The position numbers and the translations under genes were made by a program. From an uncultured Clostridia bacterium (GTDB taxonomy: Bacteria; Bacillota; Clostridia; Christensenellales; Aristaeellaceae): a DNA stretch of 64,000 nt. The notes below the pieces were generated by a model that did no database searches, was not told where the DNA came from, and saw only the letters and a list, made by a program, of their open reading frames with translations. Positions 42,913-52,313 of this stretch are shown here, in pieces. The number at the start of each line of letters is the position of its first letter. The first letter of the stretch is position 1. The stretch covers positions 204,358-268,357 of the forward strand of contig CAKTWP010000002.1 in the NCBI GenBank assembly GCA_934630705.1, written 5' to 3'.

Positions 42913-44928
42913 TCAGTGCTCCGCCTTCCGCACCCGCTCCCGGCGGCGGCGCGTGGGCTGATGCTTGTCCATGGGCGTGTCTCCGCGAATGGCGAAAAGC
43001 TGATCGCGCAGCTTGGCCGCCTTTTCAAAGTCCAGCGCGGAAGCGGCTGTGAGCATCTGATCTTCCAGCTGGCGAATCCATTCGTCCTTTTCCTCGACGG
43101 CCATCTGCTCGGGAATCTCCTCGGACGCCTTGTCCGTAATTTCCAGCAGCGCCCGCACCGCAGATTTCACCGATTCGGGCGTGATTCCATGCGCCTGATT
43201 ATACGCCTCCTGCAGCGCGCGGCGGCGATTGGTTTCCTGAATGGCGTTCATCATGGAATCCGTGGGCCCGTCTGCATACATGATCACCCGTCCCTCCGCG
43301 TTTCGGGCGGCGCGGCCGATGGTCTGGATCAGGCTGGTTTCGGAGCGCAGGAAGCCCTCCTTGTCCGCATCCAGAATGGCCACCAGCGAAACCTCGGGCA
43401 GATCCAGGCCCTCGCGCAGCAGATTGATGCCCACCAGCACGTCGTATTCGCCCATCCGCAGCTCCCGGATCAGCTTGGTGCGCTCCAGCGTGACAATATC
43501 CGAATGCAGATACCGCACCCGAACGCCCAGCTCGTCCAGATAATCCGTGAGCTGCTCGGCCATTTTCTTGGTCAGCGTGGTTACCAGCACCCGCTCGTTT
43601 TTCGCCACCACCTGATGGATTTCACTCACCAGATCGTCCACCTGCCCTGTGGCCGGGCGCACGATGATCTTCGGATCCAGCAGCCCCGTGGGCCGGATGA
43701 TCTGCTCCACGATCTGGCTGGCCTGCGCCCGCTCATAGGGCCCCGGCGTGGCGGATACATAAATCACCTGCTTCACCCGCGCCTCAAACTCATCATAGGT
43801 CAGGGGCCGGTTATCATAGGCGGAGGGAAGACGGAAGCCGTAATCTACCAGCGTTTTTTTCCGGGCCCGGTCGCCGGCATACATGGCCCGGATCTGAGGC
43901 AGGGTCACATGGCTTTCGTCAATCATCACCAGAAAATCCTTGGGGAAATAATCTAGCAGACAGAAGGGCGGATCGCCCGCCTGCCGACCGTCGAAATACC
44001 GGCTGTAATTCTCAATGCCACTGCAAAAGCCGATCTCCCGGAGCATTTCGATGTCGTACCGGGTGCGCTGGGCAATGCGCTGGGCTTCCAGCAGCTTGCC
44101 CTCCTTTTCAAATTCCGCCACCCGGGCTTCCATGTCCGCCTCGATATGGCGGATGTTTTCTTCCCGGTTTTCCACGCTGGTGGCATAATGGGTGGCAGGG
44201 AAGATGGCGGCGTGCTGTACGGTGTGGAGCACATGACCGTCCACCACCGAAAATTCGCTGATTCGATCGATTTCATCGCCGAAAAACTCCACGCGAACGC
44301 CGTTTTCCCGCTGCCCGGCGGGGATGATCTCCACCGTATCTCCACGAACCCGGAAATTGCCCCGCTCAAAGGCAATGTCGTTGCGCTCGTATTGCACCTC
44401 CACCAGCCGGCGCAGCAGCGTGTCTTCAGACATTTCCATGCCCGGGCGCAGCGAAATCATCTGGCCTTCATATTCGCTGGGATCGCCCATGGAATAAATA
44501 CAGCTCACCGAGGCGACAATAATCACGTCCCGGCGTTCGGCCAGGGCGGCGGTGGCGCTGTGGCGCAGCCGGTCGATTTCCTCATTGACGGAAGCGTCCT
44601 TTTCGATATAGGTGTCCGAGGAGGCGATGTACGCCTCCGGCTGATAATAATCATAATAGGAAACAAAGTATTCCACGGCGCTGTCCGGGAAAAAAGCCTT
44701 GAACTCCGAGCAGAGCTGGGCAGCCAGGGTTTTGTTATGGGCGATTACCAGCGTGGGCCGCTGAATCTTTTCGATGACGGAGGCCATGGTAAACGTTTTG
44801 CCCGAGCCCGTTACCCCCAGCAGCACCTGAGCGGGCATTCCCGCTTCCACGCCCCTGGCCAGAGCTTCGATGGCCTGGGGCTGATCCCCCCGGGCGGTAT
44901 AAGGCGCTTTGAGCACGAACTGATTCAT
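42913..44928 (-). CDS. uvrB: Excinuclease ABC subunit UvrB
   Basis: A 671-aa DNA damage verification helicase of nucleotide excision repair; it loads with UvrA and recruits UvrC. Walker A is LGVTGSGKTFTMAS, the beta-hairpin is YFVSYYDYYQPEAYI, the DEAD-like box is MIDESHVTLPQ, and motif VI is QTIGRAARN. A C-terminal UVR domain (IRQLEDQMLTAASALDFEKA) is intact. GGAGGG lies 7 nt before the ATG. uvrA and uvrC are not adjacent in this window. Confidence 0.98.
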   Translation of the reverse strand: MNQFVLKAPYTARGDQPQAIEALARGVEAGMPAQVLLGVTGSGKTFTMASVIEKIQRPTLVIAHNKTLAAQLCSEFKAFFPDSAVEYFVSYYDYYQPEAYIASSDTYIEKDASVNEEIDRLRHSATAALAERRDVIIVASVSCIYSMGDPSEYEGQMISLRPGMEMSEDTLLRRLVEVQYERNDIAFERGNFRVRGDTVEIIPAGQRENGVRVEFFGDEIDRISEFSVVDGHVLHTVQHAAIFPATHYATSVENREENIRHIEADMEARVAEFEKEGKLLEAQRIAQRTRYDIEMLREIGFCSGIENYSRYFDGRQAGDPPFCLLDYFPKDFLVMIDESHVTLPQIRAMYAGDRARKKTLVDYGFRLPSAYDNRPLTYDEFEARVKQVIYVSATPGPYERAQASQIVEQIIRPTGLLDPKIIVRPATGQVDDLVSEIHQVVAKNERVLVTTLTKKMAEQLTDYLDELGVRVRYLHSDIVTLERTKLIRELRMGEYDVLVGINLLREGLDLPEVSLVAILDADKEGFLRSETSLIQTIGRAARNAEGRVIMYADGPTDSMMNAIQETNRRRALQEAYNQAHGITPESVKSAVRALLEITDKASEEIPEQMAVEEKDEWIRQLEDQMLTAASALDFEKAAKLRDQLFAIRGDTPMDKHQPTRRRRERVRKAEH

Positions 44929-45156
44929 GGCCTTCCCTCCACAGACGCGAAACAGGCGGCTCGGGCCGCACATGTTTCAGAATATTTGTTCGCATGCATT
45001 GTACCACATTCCCCAGCCTTTGCCAACAAAAAAATATTGGCTGCGCATGGCCCGGCGCGCCGCGGAAAAGCGGGCGTATGCTGCGAATTATTTGCTGGAA
45101 GCCGGGCTACGGCCGCATGGCGCCGGGGAGTTTTTTTGCGCCGGCGGGCACAATGA

Positions 45157-45186
45157 CCGCGAAAAGCAAATTTTTCGCGGAGGTGC
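45157..45186 (+). promoter_or_regulatory. Hairpin abutting the murA ribosome binding site
   Basis: A perfect 9-bp inverted repeat CCGCGAAAA/TTTTCGCGG (45157-45165 with 45172-45180) whose last two G residues are the first of the GGAGGTG RBS (45179 on). Folding in the mRNA would hide part of the RBS, so a translational or attenuation effect on murA is possible. Confidence 0.5.
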
Positions 45187-45194
45187 TCCTTGCC

Positions 45195-46448
45195 ATGCCT
45201 ACCTATCAGATCAATCCATCCCCCCGGCTGTCCGGGGAAGCCGCTATCAGTACATCGAAAAACGCGGTGCTGCCTATTCTGGCTGCGGCGCTGCTGACGG
45301 AGGAAGAGGTGGTGATCCGCCGGGTGCCGAGCCTGACGGACACGGCCCACATGCTGGAAATCCTGCGGGCCTGCGGGGCGGAAGCAGCGCTGGCGGAAGG
45401 CCATGCCTGCATCCACGCATCCGCGCTCCACAGTCCGGGGGAAAGCGCGCCGCTGCAAAGTATGCGCGCGTCGGTGCTGGTGCTGGGTCCGCTGGCGGCA
45501 CGAAATGGGGAATGCCAGCTGTCCATGCCCGGCGGCTGCGCCATTGGCCAGCGGCCCATTGATCTTCACCTCAAGGGCCTGCAGAAGCTGGGGGCCAAGG
45601 TGGAGATGGACGGCGGCGTGGTGCGGCTCAGCGGTCAATTGCGGGGGGCCAACATTTATCTGGATTTTCCCAGCGTGGGGGCAACGGAAAATCTGGTGAT
45701 GGCTGCGGCGCTGGCACGGGGCGTTACCCGGATTGAAAACGCGGCCAAGGAGCCGGAGGTGGTGGACCTGTGCCAGTTCCTTACGGCCATGGGGGGGCGC
45801 ATTGCCGGGGCGGGCACGGCGAACATCATTATCGAGGGCGTGGACCGGCTTCACGGCGCGGATTACACCCCCATTCCCGACCGCATCGAGGCGGGCACCC
45901 TGGCCTGTGCCGCGGCGCTGACGGATGGCAGCGTGCTCCTTTCCGGGGCACGGAGCGATCATATGCGGGCGCTGCTGTTTAAGCTCAGCGAAGCGGGGGT
46001 GATCTGTCAGGAGGATGCCCGGGGCCTGCGGCTGCGGGGCAAGGCCCGCCATCCCATCGAGGCCCGCACCCTTTCCTACCCCGGCTTCCCCACGGATATG
46101 CAGGCGCCGCTGATGGTGGTGGCCACCCAGACCCACGGCCTGTCCGTGTTTCTGGAAACGATTTTTGAGAACCGGTACATGCATGTGGTGGAGCTGAGCC
46201 GGATGGGCGCCCAGATTCGGGTGGAAGGGCAGCTGGCGCTGATTCAGGGCGGCAAGCCGCTCAGCGGTGCGAAGGTGACGGCTACGGATCTGCGGGCCGC
46301 TGCGGCGCTGATGCTGGCCGGGCTTTGCGCCCAGGGGCAGACCCTTTTGAACGATCCCTGCGGCCATCTGATGCGGGGCTATGAAGGGCTGGAGGAAAAG
46401 CTGCGGCTGCTGGGGGCGGATACGGTCAAAATTGCGGCGGGGCCTTGA
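45195..46448 (+). CDS. murA: MurA, UDP-N-acetylglucosamine 1-carboxyvinyltransferase
   Basis: First committed step of peptidoglycan synthesis, transferring enolpyruvate from PEP to UDP-GlcNAc. The 417-aa length is normal. ISTSKNAVLPILAAALL near the start, the loop SMPGGCAIGQRPIDLHLKG with the fosfomycin-reactive Cys, and ERYMHV-like FENRYMHVVELSRMGA are conserved; Cys at the active site predicts fosfomycin binding. The ATG at 45195 has GGAGGTG 9-10 nt upstream. It is divergent from uvrB and followed by a YjdF-like gene. Confidence 0.95.
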   Translation: MPTYQINPSPRLSGEAAISTSKNAVLPILAAALLTEEEVVIRRVPSLTDTAHMLEILRACGAEAALAEGHACIHASALHSPGESAPLQSMRASVLVLGPLAARNGECQLSMPGGCAIGQRPIDLHLKGLQKLGAKVEMDGGVVRLSGQLRGANIYLDFPSVGATENLVMAAALARGVTRIENAAKEPEVVDLCQFLTAMGGRIAGAGTANIIIEGVDRLHGADYTPIPDRIEAGTLACAAALTDGSVLLSGARSDHMRALLFKLSEAGVICQEDARGLRLRGKARHPIEARTLSYPGFPTDMQAPLMVVATQTHGLSVFLETIFENRYMHVVELSRMGAQIRVEGQLALIQGGKPLSGAKVTATDLRAAAALMLAGLCAQGQTLLNDPCGHLMRGYEGLEEKLRLLGADTVKIAAGP

Positions 46449-46505
46449 CAGCGGCGCGCGCTCTTGGCAAAATGGAGGGTACCTATGAGAGAAGGAGGAG
46501 ACAAC

Positions 46506-47216
46506 ATGCCTGACAAAAGAAGAAAGCACAGCCTGAACGAGATCATGGCCACGATTCTGTTCGTATCTTTGGCCCTGTCGGTGATCTTTTCGGTGGTGCG
46601 GTTCATCATGGCTCCCGCGGAGATTCCCGAGGGTGGGAAAACCCAGAAAATCAAAAGCGATTATCTGCTGATGATTCTCCAGTGCGGCCTGGGGCTGGTG
46701 GTGATGATGCTGCCCTCCATCATTTCCCGGAAATGGAAGCTGGAGATCCCCAACCTGATTTACGTGCTCTATTATGTCTTTCTGTATTGCGCGGTATTCC
46801 TGGGGGAGGTATTTGACTTCTATTATGCGGTGCCCCATTGGGATACGGTGCTCCATTTCTTTTCCGGCGCCATGCTGGGCGCGCTGGGGTTCATTCTGGT
46901 GGACTTGCTGAATCGGTCGGAAAAGGTGCGGGTGCAGCTCAGCCCGCTGTTTGTGTCGCTGTTTGCGTTCTGCTTTGCGCTGGCGGCGGGCGCAGTCTGG
47001 GAAATCTATGAATACACGGTGGATGGCGTGATGCATCTGAACATGCAGAAATATGCCACCGAGGCGGGCGTCATGCTGATCGGCCGGGCGGCCCTGCGGG
47101 ATACCATGAAGGACATTATTTTCGATGCGCTGGCGGCGCTGCTGGTGGCGGCGGCAGGCTACGTGACCAATCCCCGCCGCAAAAAAGAAAAAAGCGCAGA
47201 AATGAATAAGAATTGA
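46506..47216 (+). CDS. YjdF/DUF2238-like membrane protein
   Basis: A 236-aa integral membrane protein with about six helices. The conserved core WDTVLHFFSGAMLGALGFIL and FCFALAAGAVWEIYEYTVD resembles the YjdF/DUF2238 family, whose function is unknown; His and Glu residues within helices are conserved. The basic C-terminal tail (NPRRKKEK) is predicted cytosolic. GAAGGAGG lies 9 nt before the ATG at 46506. It is probably co-transcribed with murA. Confidence 0.8.
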   Translation: MPDKRRKHSLNEIMATILFVSLALSVIFSVVRFIMAPAEIPEGGKTQKIKSDYLLMILQCGLGLVVMMLPSIISRKWKLEIPNLIYVLYYVFLYCAVFLGEVFDFYYAVPHWDTVLHFFSGAMLGALGFILVDLLNRSEKVRVQLSPLFVSLFAFCFALAAGAVWEIYEYTVDGVMHLNMQKYATEAGVMLIGRAALRDTMKDIIFDALAALLVAAAGYVTNPRRKKEKSAEMNKN

Positions 47217-47245
47217 AGAAAAAGCGGCTTTTTTATGGCAGGGAA

Positions 47246-47274
47246 TTGACCTTTTCCATCGCCTGTGCGATAAT
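47246..47274 (+). promoter_or_regulatory. ftsH promoter
   Basis: TTGACC (47246-47251), 17-bp spacer, GATAAT (47269-47274) with a TGC extension. Confidence 0.78.
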
Positions 47275-47363
47275 AAAAACAAGCGCGGCGCAAGGAATGT
47301 TTTCCCAGTTTCATTCGCAAAGGAAGAGAAAACCGGGCCGCTGCCAGACAAGGAGGAATGACC

Positions 47364-49208
47364 GTGAAGGAACAGCCGAACCAGAAAAAGCCGATGCTGT
47401 ATTACTGCGGAATCGTGTTTCTGCTGATGCTATTGCTGAATATTTTCGTGTTCCCGGCGCTTTTGCAGCAGCGGGTCACGGAAGTGAGCTATGATGAATT
47501 CCTGACCATGGTGAAGGCCGGGAAGGTCAGCGAGGTAGCCTATGAGGACGACCAGCTGGTGTTCGTTGCCTCCGCCGACAATTACCGCGCCGCGTATTTC
47601 AAAACCGGCGTGTGGCCCTGGGATAACGATCTGACGAGCCTGTTGGAAAAATATGGCGTGCGCTTCTCCGCCGCCATTCCCACCCAGGCCTCTCCGCTGC
47701 TGAGCTTCCTGGTGTCCTTTGTGCTGCCCATCGCGTTCTTTGCCATCATGTGGCAGTTCATCATTCGGGGCATGAGCAAGCGGATGGGCGGCACCAACGC
47801 CCTGACCCTGGGCAAGGCCAACGCGAAAATCTATATCGAAGCCCAGACCGGCAAAACCTTCAAGGACGTGGCCGGCCAGGACGAAGCCAAGGAAGCCCTC
47901 ACCGAAATCGTGGACTTCCTGCATGACCCTGATAAATACGCCGCCATCGGCGCCAAGCTGCCCAAGGGCGCGCTGCTGGTGGGCCCTCCCGGCACGGGCA
48001 AAACGCTGCTGGCCAAGGCTGTTGCAGGCGAGGCCAAGGTGCCCTTCTTCTCCATTTCCGGCTCGGAATTTGTGGAGATGTTCGTGGGCATGGGCGCAGC
48101 CAAGGTGCGCGATCTGTTTAAGCAGGCCCAGGAAAAGGCCCCCTGCATCGTGTTCATCGATGAAATCGATACCATCGGCAAAAAACGCGATAACGGCGGC
48201 ATTGGCGGCGGCAATGATGAACGGGAGCAGACCCTGAACCAGCTGCTGGCGGAAATGGACGGCTTTGACGGCCGCAAGGGCGTGGTCATTCTGGCGGCTA
48301 CCAACCGGCCCGAGATTCTGGATCCCGCCCTGCTGCGTCCCGGCCGGTTTGACCGGCGTATTCCCGTGGAGCTGCCCGATCTGCAGGGGCGCATCGCCAT
48401 TTTGCAGGTGCATTCCAAGGATGTGAAGATGGAAAGCGGCATTGATCTGTCCGCCGTGGCCCGGGCCACCTCCGGTGCGTCCGGCGCAGAGCTGGCGAAC
48501 ATTATCAATGAAGCCGCCCTGCGCGCCGTGCGCATGGGCCATAGCGCCATCACCCAGAACGATCTGGAGGAGAGCGTGGAAACCGTTATCGCCGGCTATC
48601 AGCGCAAGGGTGCGGTGATTTCCGACAAGGAAAAGAAGATTATCGCCTATCACGAAATCGGTCACGCGCTGGTGGCGGCCAAGCAGAAGCATGCCGCGCC
48701 GGTAACCAAGATTACCATTATTCCCCGCACCTCCGGCGCGCTGGGCTACACCATGCAGGTGGAGGAGGACGAGCGGGTGCTGCTGTCCCGGGAGGACGCC
48801 ATGACGCAGCTGGCTACCCTGACCGGCGGACGTACGGCCGAGGAGCTGGTCTTTGGCTCCGTCACCTCCGGCGCGTCCAACGATATCGAGAAGGCCACCC
48901 GGCTGGCCCGGGCCATGATCACCCGCTACGGCATGAGCCAGCATTTCGATATGGTGGCGCTGGAAACGGTCTCCAATCAGTATCTGGGCGGGGATGCATC
49001 CCTGGCCTGCTCTGAAGAAACCGCCACTCAGATCGACGCGGAAGTGAATCAGACCATCCGCACTGCCCATGAGACCGCCCGGAAGATTCTGTCCGAAAAT
49101 ATGGACGCCCTCCACCGGCTGGCAGCTTATCTGCTGGAAAAGGAAACCATTACCGGCGAGGAATTTATGAAAATTCTGGACGAAACGGAAACCGCTGCGC
49201 AGGCCTGA
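47364..49208 (+). CDS. ftsH: ATP-dependent zinc metalloprotease FtsH
   Basis: Membrane-bound AAA+ protease of about 614 aa. Two membrane helices (about residues 14-32 and 108-128) flank an extracytoplasmic FtsH_ext region of about 75 residues. Walker A is GPPGTGKTLLAKA, Walker B IVFIDEIDTIGKKR, SRH ATNRPEILDPALLRPGRFDR, and the zinc site HEIGH (usual HEAGH) with a downstream EELVFG Asp/Glu region. It degrades misfolded membrane and regulatory proteins. GTG at 47364 lies 7 nt after AAGGAGG; the ATG at 47358 is only 1 nt from it. Confidence 0.96.
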   Translation: MKEQPNQKKPMLYYCGIVFLLMLLLNIFVFPALLQQRVTEVSYDEFLTMVKAGKVSEVAYEDDQLVFVASADNYRAAYFKTGVWPWDNDLTSLLEKYGVRFSAAIPTQASPLLSFLVSFVLPIAFFAIMWQFIIRGMSKRMGGTNALTLGKANAKIYIEAQTGKTFKDVAGQDEAKEALTEIVDFLHDPDKYAAIGAKLPKGALLVGPPGTGKTLLAKAVAGEAKVPFFSISGSEFVEMFVGMGAAKVRDLFKQAQEKAPCIVFIDEIDTIGKKRDNGGIGGGNDEREQTLNQLLAEMDGFDGRKGVVILAATNRPEILDPALLRPGRFDRRIPVELPDLQGRIAILQVHSKDVKMESGIDLSAVARATSGASGAELANIINEAALRAVRMGHSAITQNDLEESVETVIAGYQRKGAVISDKEKKIIAYHEIGHALVAAKQKHAAPVTKITIIPRTSGALGYTMQVEEDERVLLSREDAMTQLATLTGGRTAEELVFGSVTSGASNDIEKATRLARAMITRYGMSQHFDMVALETVSNQYLGGDASLACSEETATQIDAEVNQTIRTAHETARKILSENMDALHRLAAYLLEKETITGEEFMKILDETETAAQA

Positions 49209-49233
49209 AAAGACCTGGGAAAAGACAAATAAA

Positions 49234-49284
49234 GGCGCTTTCGGGGGGAAACCATTCTTGGTTACAAGAATGGTTTCCCCCCGT
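49234..49284 (+). repeat. R-type hairpin repeat
   Basis: A near-perfect stem GGGGGGAAACCATTCTTG / CAAGAATGGTTTCCCCCC with loop GTTA, with a short lead GGCGCTTTC. It stands directly after ftsH, with no M module. Confidence 0.8.
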
Positions 49285-49350
49285 AATACATTAACAGCGC
49301 TTCCTTTGGCGGTATTCCGTCGCCGAAAACGACAATTCAGCCGTCCGCCC

Positions 49351-49379
49351 TTGACGGCAGGGCGGCGGGTTGCTATACT
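49351..49379 (+). promoter_or_regulatory. Promoter of the zinc-ribbon protein gene
   Basis: TTGACG (49351-49356), 17-bp spacer, TATACT (49374-49379) with a TGC extension. Confidence 0.8.
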
Positions 49380-49407
49380 GGGCGTGTGAAAAAGGAGGGA
49401 TGAACCT

Positions 49408-49776
49408 GTGAAAAGCATCAAGCCCGGGCGCGGCCCCTCTGCCAAGAGCGGAATCGGCTCCGTGCTGGCGGCGGTGTTCGGCGTGCTCTGGATGGTGATG
49501 GCCGGCCAGATCGGCGCGCCGCCGGTGTTTCTGCTGTTTGGCGTGGTGTTTATCATCGGGGCAGTGGTGGAAGCGGTGTACAGCTTTATGAACGCCACCG
49601 GGAAAAACCGGTTTTCCACGATGGACATTGTGGATAGCCAGGAGGAATCCGATCCGCTGAACCAGCGCTTCGGCCCGGAAAGCCAGCGGCCCAGCTTCTG
49701 CCCCCATTGCGGCCAGAAGCTGCCGGCGGATGCAAAATTCTGCCCCGGCTGCGGCGAAAAGCTGAAGGATGAATGA
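49408..49776 (+). CDS. Two-helix membrane protein with a C-terminal zinc ribbon
   Basis: A 122-aa protein with two membrane helices (about 15-33 and 40-60) and a C-terminal zinc ribbon FCPHCGQKLPADAKFCPGCG. The function is unknown; this architecture is common in Clostridia. It uses a GTG at 49408, 8 nt after AAGGAGGG. It is a single gene with its own promoter and terminator. It resembles the larger protein at 29952-31775 only in carrying a zinc ribbon, at the opposite end. Confidence 0.85.
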   Translation: MKSIKPGRGPSAKSGIGSVLAAVFGVLWMVMAGQIGAPPVFLLFGVVFIIGAVVEAVYSFMNATGKNRFSTMDIVDSQEESDPLNQRFGPESQRPSFCPHCGQKLPADAKFCPGCGEKLKDE

Positions 49777-49815
49777 TTTGCCGCCTGTTTCATAAAACCT
49801 GACAAACCGCAAAAT

Positions 49816-49855
49816 AACCTCCGCCGCCTGCAAACGCTGGGCAGCGGAGGTTTTG
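49816..49855 (+). terminator. Intrinsic terminator after the zinc-ribbon gene
   Basis: Stem AACCTCCGC / GCGGAGGTT with a long loop, followed by a short T run. Confidence 0.72.
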
Positions 49856-49967
49856 CTTGTCAATAAAGTTCAAACATCCAAAGGAAAATGCATGGGGCGG
49901 CGAACCCCTCTTTTCTTATCGTATCGACGGGAAAAATGGAAGCGGAGGCTTTTACGCTGCGATCCGC

Positions 49968-52175
49968 TCAGTCCACCGCCCGGTAGAGAATCAGCTCACT
50001 GGTGAGCGCTCCGGCCAGCCCCACGCGGATGCCCTCGTTTATCATGGCATAGCCGCTGAGCTGTACAGATGCGCCGGAGTTGTCAAAGGTGACATCATAG
50101 GTGCGGCGCACGTCCAGCCCCCGGGGAAACACGCGCACCGCGTCCGTCTTGCAATCCGCCAGATTGAATACGCCAATCACGCCCCATTTTCCATCGGCGC
50201 TGGCACGCTCCAGAATCCCCTGACCGGTTGGCTGGAAGCCGTGAAGCTCCGGCGTGTGGTGATAGATGCGCCCGTTCTCGTTCATGTGCGGGCGGATGAA
50301 GGATTTATACAGATCCAGACAGTGCCGCACAAAGGCGACTTGCGGCGGGTTCATTTCGCTGCCCTGAGCGTTGAAGGCGTCCACCGTAGGGCGGCCAAAC
50401 AGGGTGTTTCGCACCTGGAAATCCAGGGACGCCCGGGTGTGGCTGTTCATGCCGCCCACCAGCCGATCCACCCATTCCGGGGGCAGGGCCATGGTCATGC
50501 CGTTGGTGATGGCCAGGCTGCGGGGGGCGATTTGCCAATCGGACACCCAGGTGTGGCTGAAATTGCTCACAAAGGCCAGATCCGTCCGTCCGCCGCCTCC
50601 GGCGCAGTTTTCAAACACCACGTCCGGGTATTTCAGCCGCAGCCGCCGATACATGGCCTGGGTCTGCTGATAATAGCGCAGGGTTCCGCAGGCCTCGGTT
50701 TCTCCGCAGCGGATTTTATGAAACAGCTCCGGGCTGTCCACGTTGAAATCCAGCCGAAACAGATCAATCTTGTAGGCCTCCACCAAATGGCTGATCTGCC
50801 CCTCCACCCATTGCACCACCTCCGGCCGGCTCATATCCAGCATGGAGGTGCGCATGCCGTCCACATAGCGCCGGGCCATCCATTCCGGGTGCTCCTGAAA
50901 GGCTCGGGACGCATTGCCCAGCCGTTCCGCATCCATCCACAGGCCAAAGAGCATGCCGCGGTCATGGACGTATTGGCGGATGGCGGCGAAATCATCGCCG
51001 TATTTTTCGGGATCAGCCAGCCAGTCGCCGCAGCGGCGATGCCATTCGCGAATCTCTGTGCCCGCGGGGCAGCTCCAGCCTGCGTCGACAATCAGCGCTT
51101 CCACGCCCACGGCGGCGGCTTTGTCGGCCGCATGCTGAAGGGCAGGAAAATCCAGCACCCGCGCCGGGCCTACCCCGGCCTCCACCCAGCCCCTCACGCC
51201 CCGGGCGGCGGGCAGGGTGAATACGCTGGCGCGGATGTGGGCGTGCATGGCGTTGACCGCATCGTCCAGATTCCCCTGAATGCAGCCTATATGCACCCTG
51301 GGCGTTTCAAACGTCTCCCCGGGCTGCAGCACCAGCAGGGGCTTGGGAGAATCCAAAGCGATTGTGAAGGCCAGCCTTGCCCGGCGATCCACCCGCTCCA
51401 TGCCCCAGGCTTCATCCGCCCGGTTCAAATCGAAGTGGAAGGCATAGCCCCCGGCCCAGCCCAGCTGCGCAAAGAAAATGTGGCCCAGGGCATTGTTTCG
51501 CAGCAGGAACAGGGGATGCCGATGCCGGTCCCGGCGATAGCGGCCATAAACGCTGTAGCCGGCATCCGGCAGGGCATGCCAGCGAAACAGCCCCTCCTGT
51601 CCCCAGCCGGCGGCATCGAACGTGCCCAGAGAATAGAGCTTCTCAATGTCCGGCTTGCCGCCCTCCAGACAGGTTTCCCAATAATTCATGGCTTCCATGC
51701 CGCCGCACAGGGGCGCAATGGCGCTGATGTTCATGGGCTGATCTCCCTGATTTTCCAGGGTGAAATACCGGGTCATCACAGCGGTGCCGTCCAGCAGGGT
51801 ATGCACCCGGGCAAGCAGGGGCAGGATGCGGCTGCGGAGGGTGATCGTTCCATGAAGCAGCGCATGGCCGTTCAGGGGCTCTGACTCCTCCTGCTGGAAA
51901 AAATCAACAAATTCCCAGTCGCAGGCCAGGCTGCGGCCGTTTACCTCCACGTCAAAGGCCTGGGGCTCGGCAAAGAGGTTGTAATCCAGGCGGGTGGGCA
52001 GCCCCTCCAGCACGTTGAGGGGATAGCCGGAGGTATTCCAGCCTGCGGCGACCAGCCGCCCGGCGTCAAACACTTCCTCATAAACCGTCATGCCGAATCG
52101 ATAGCAGAATACCGGTTTTTCCCCGGGCTGATAATAGATGTTTTTGAAATCGGCGTCAGCCAGTGTTTTTTGCAT
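49968..52175 (-). CDS. GH36-family glycoside hydrolase (alpha-galactosidase-like)
   Basis: A 735-aa protein with an N-terminal beta-sandwich domain (about 1-290), a central TIM barrel (about 300-600) and a C-terminal beta domain. The GH36/clan D pattern is seen: LIVDAGW at the first strand, LFGLWMDAERL, the presumed nucleophile Asp in LFRLDFNVD, ENCAGGGGRTDLAF, and the presumed acid/base Asp in TWVSDWQIA. It most likely releases terminal alpha-galactose from oligosaccharides. No signal peptide, so cytosolic. No sugar transporter is adjacent. RBS AAAGGAG. The preceding ABC exporter genes end at a terminator, so the gene is independent. Confidence 0.88.
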   Translation of the reverse strand: MQKTLADADFKNIYYQPGEKPVFCYRFGMTVYEEVFDAGRLVAAGWNTSGYPLNVLEGLPTRLDYNLFAEPQAFDVEVNGRSLACDWEFVDFFQQEESEPLNGHALLHGTITLRSRILPLLARVHTLLDGTAVMTRYFTLENQGDQPMNISAIAPLCGGMEAMNYWETCLEGGKPDIEKLYSLGTFDAAGWGQEGLFRWHALPDAGYSVYGRYRRDRHRHPLFLLRNNALGHIFFAQLGWAGGYAFHFDLNRADEAWGMERVDRRARLAFTIALDSPKPLLVLQPGETFETPRVHIGCIQGNLDDAVNAMHAHIRASVFTLPAARGVRGWVEAGVGPARVLDFPALQHAADKAAAVGVEALIVDAGWSCPAGTEIREWHRRCGDWLADPEKYGDDFAAIRQYVHDRGMLFGLWMDAERLGNASRAFQEHPEWMARRYVDGMRTSMLDMSRPEVVQWVEGQISHLVEAYKIDLFRLDFNVDSPELFHKIRCGETEACGTLRYYQQTQAMYRRLRLKYPDVVFENCAGGGGRTDLAFVSNFSHTWVSDWQIAPRSLAITNGMTMALPPEWVDRLVGGMNSHTRASLDFQVRNTLFGRPTVDAFNAQGSEMNPPQVAFVRHCLDLYKSFIRPHMNENGRIYHHTPELHGFQPTGQGILERASADGKWGVIGVFNLADCKTDAVRVFPRGLDVRRTYDVTFDNSGASVQLSGYAMINEGIRVGLAGALTSELILYRAVD

Positions 52176-52262
52176 ATTCGTATGGCTCCTTTTTGAAAAT
52201 CGGCCCTTTTTTTTCCTCATTATAACAGACTCCAATGCCCTTGTCAATTTCCAAACGGCCCG

Positions 52263-52295
52263 AAAAAAAGCGCGTTTCCCACATGAGAAACGCGC
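52263..52295 (-). terminator. Intrinsic terminator after the ABC exporter operon
   Basis: Minus-strand stem GCGCGTTTC/GAAACGCGC (52287-52295 with 52270-52278) followed by seven T residues. Confidence 0.92.
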
Positions 52296-52313
52296 CGGTA
52301 GGCGTCGGCCGGT

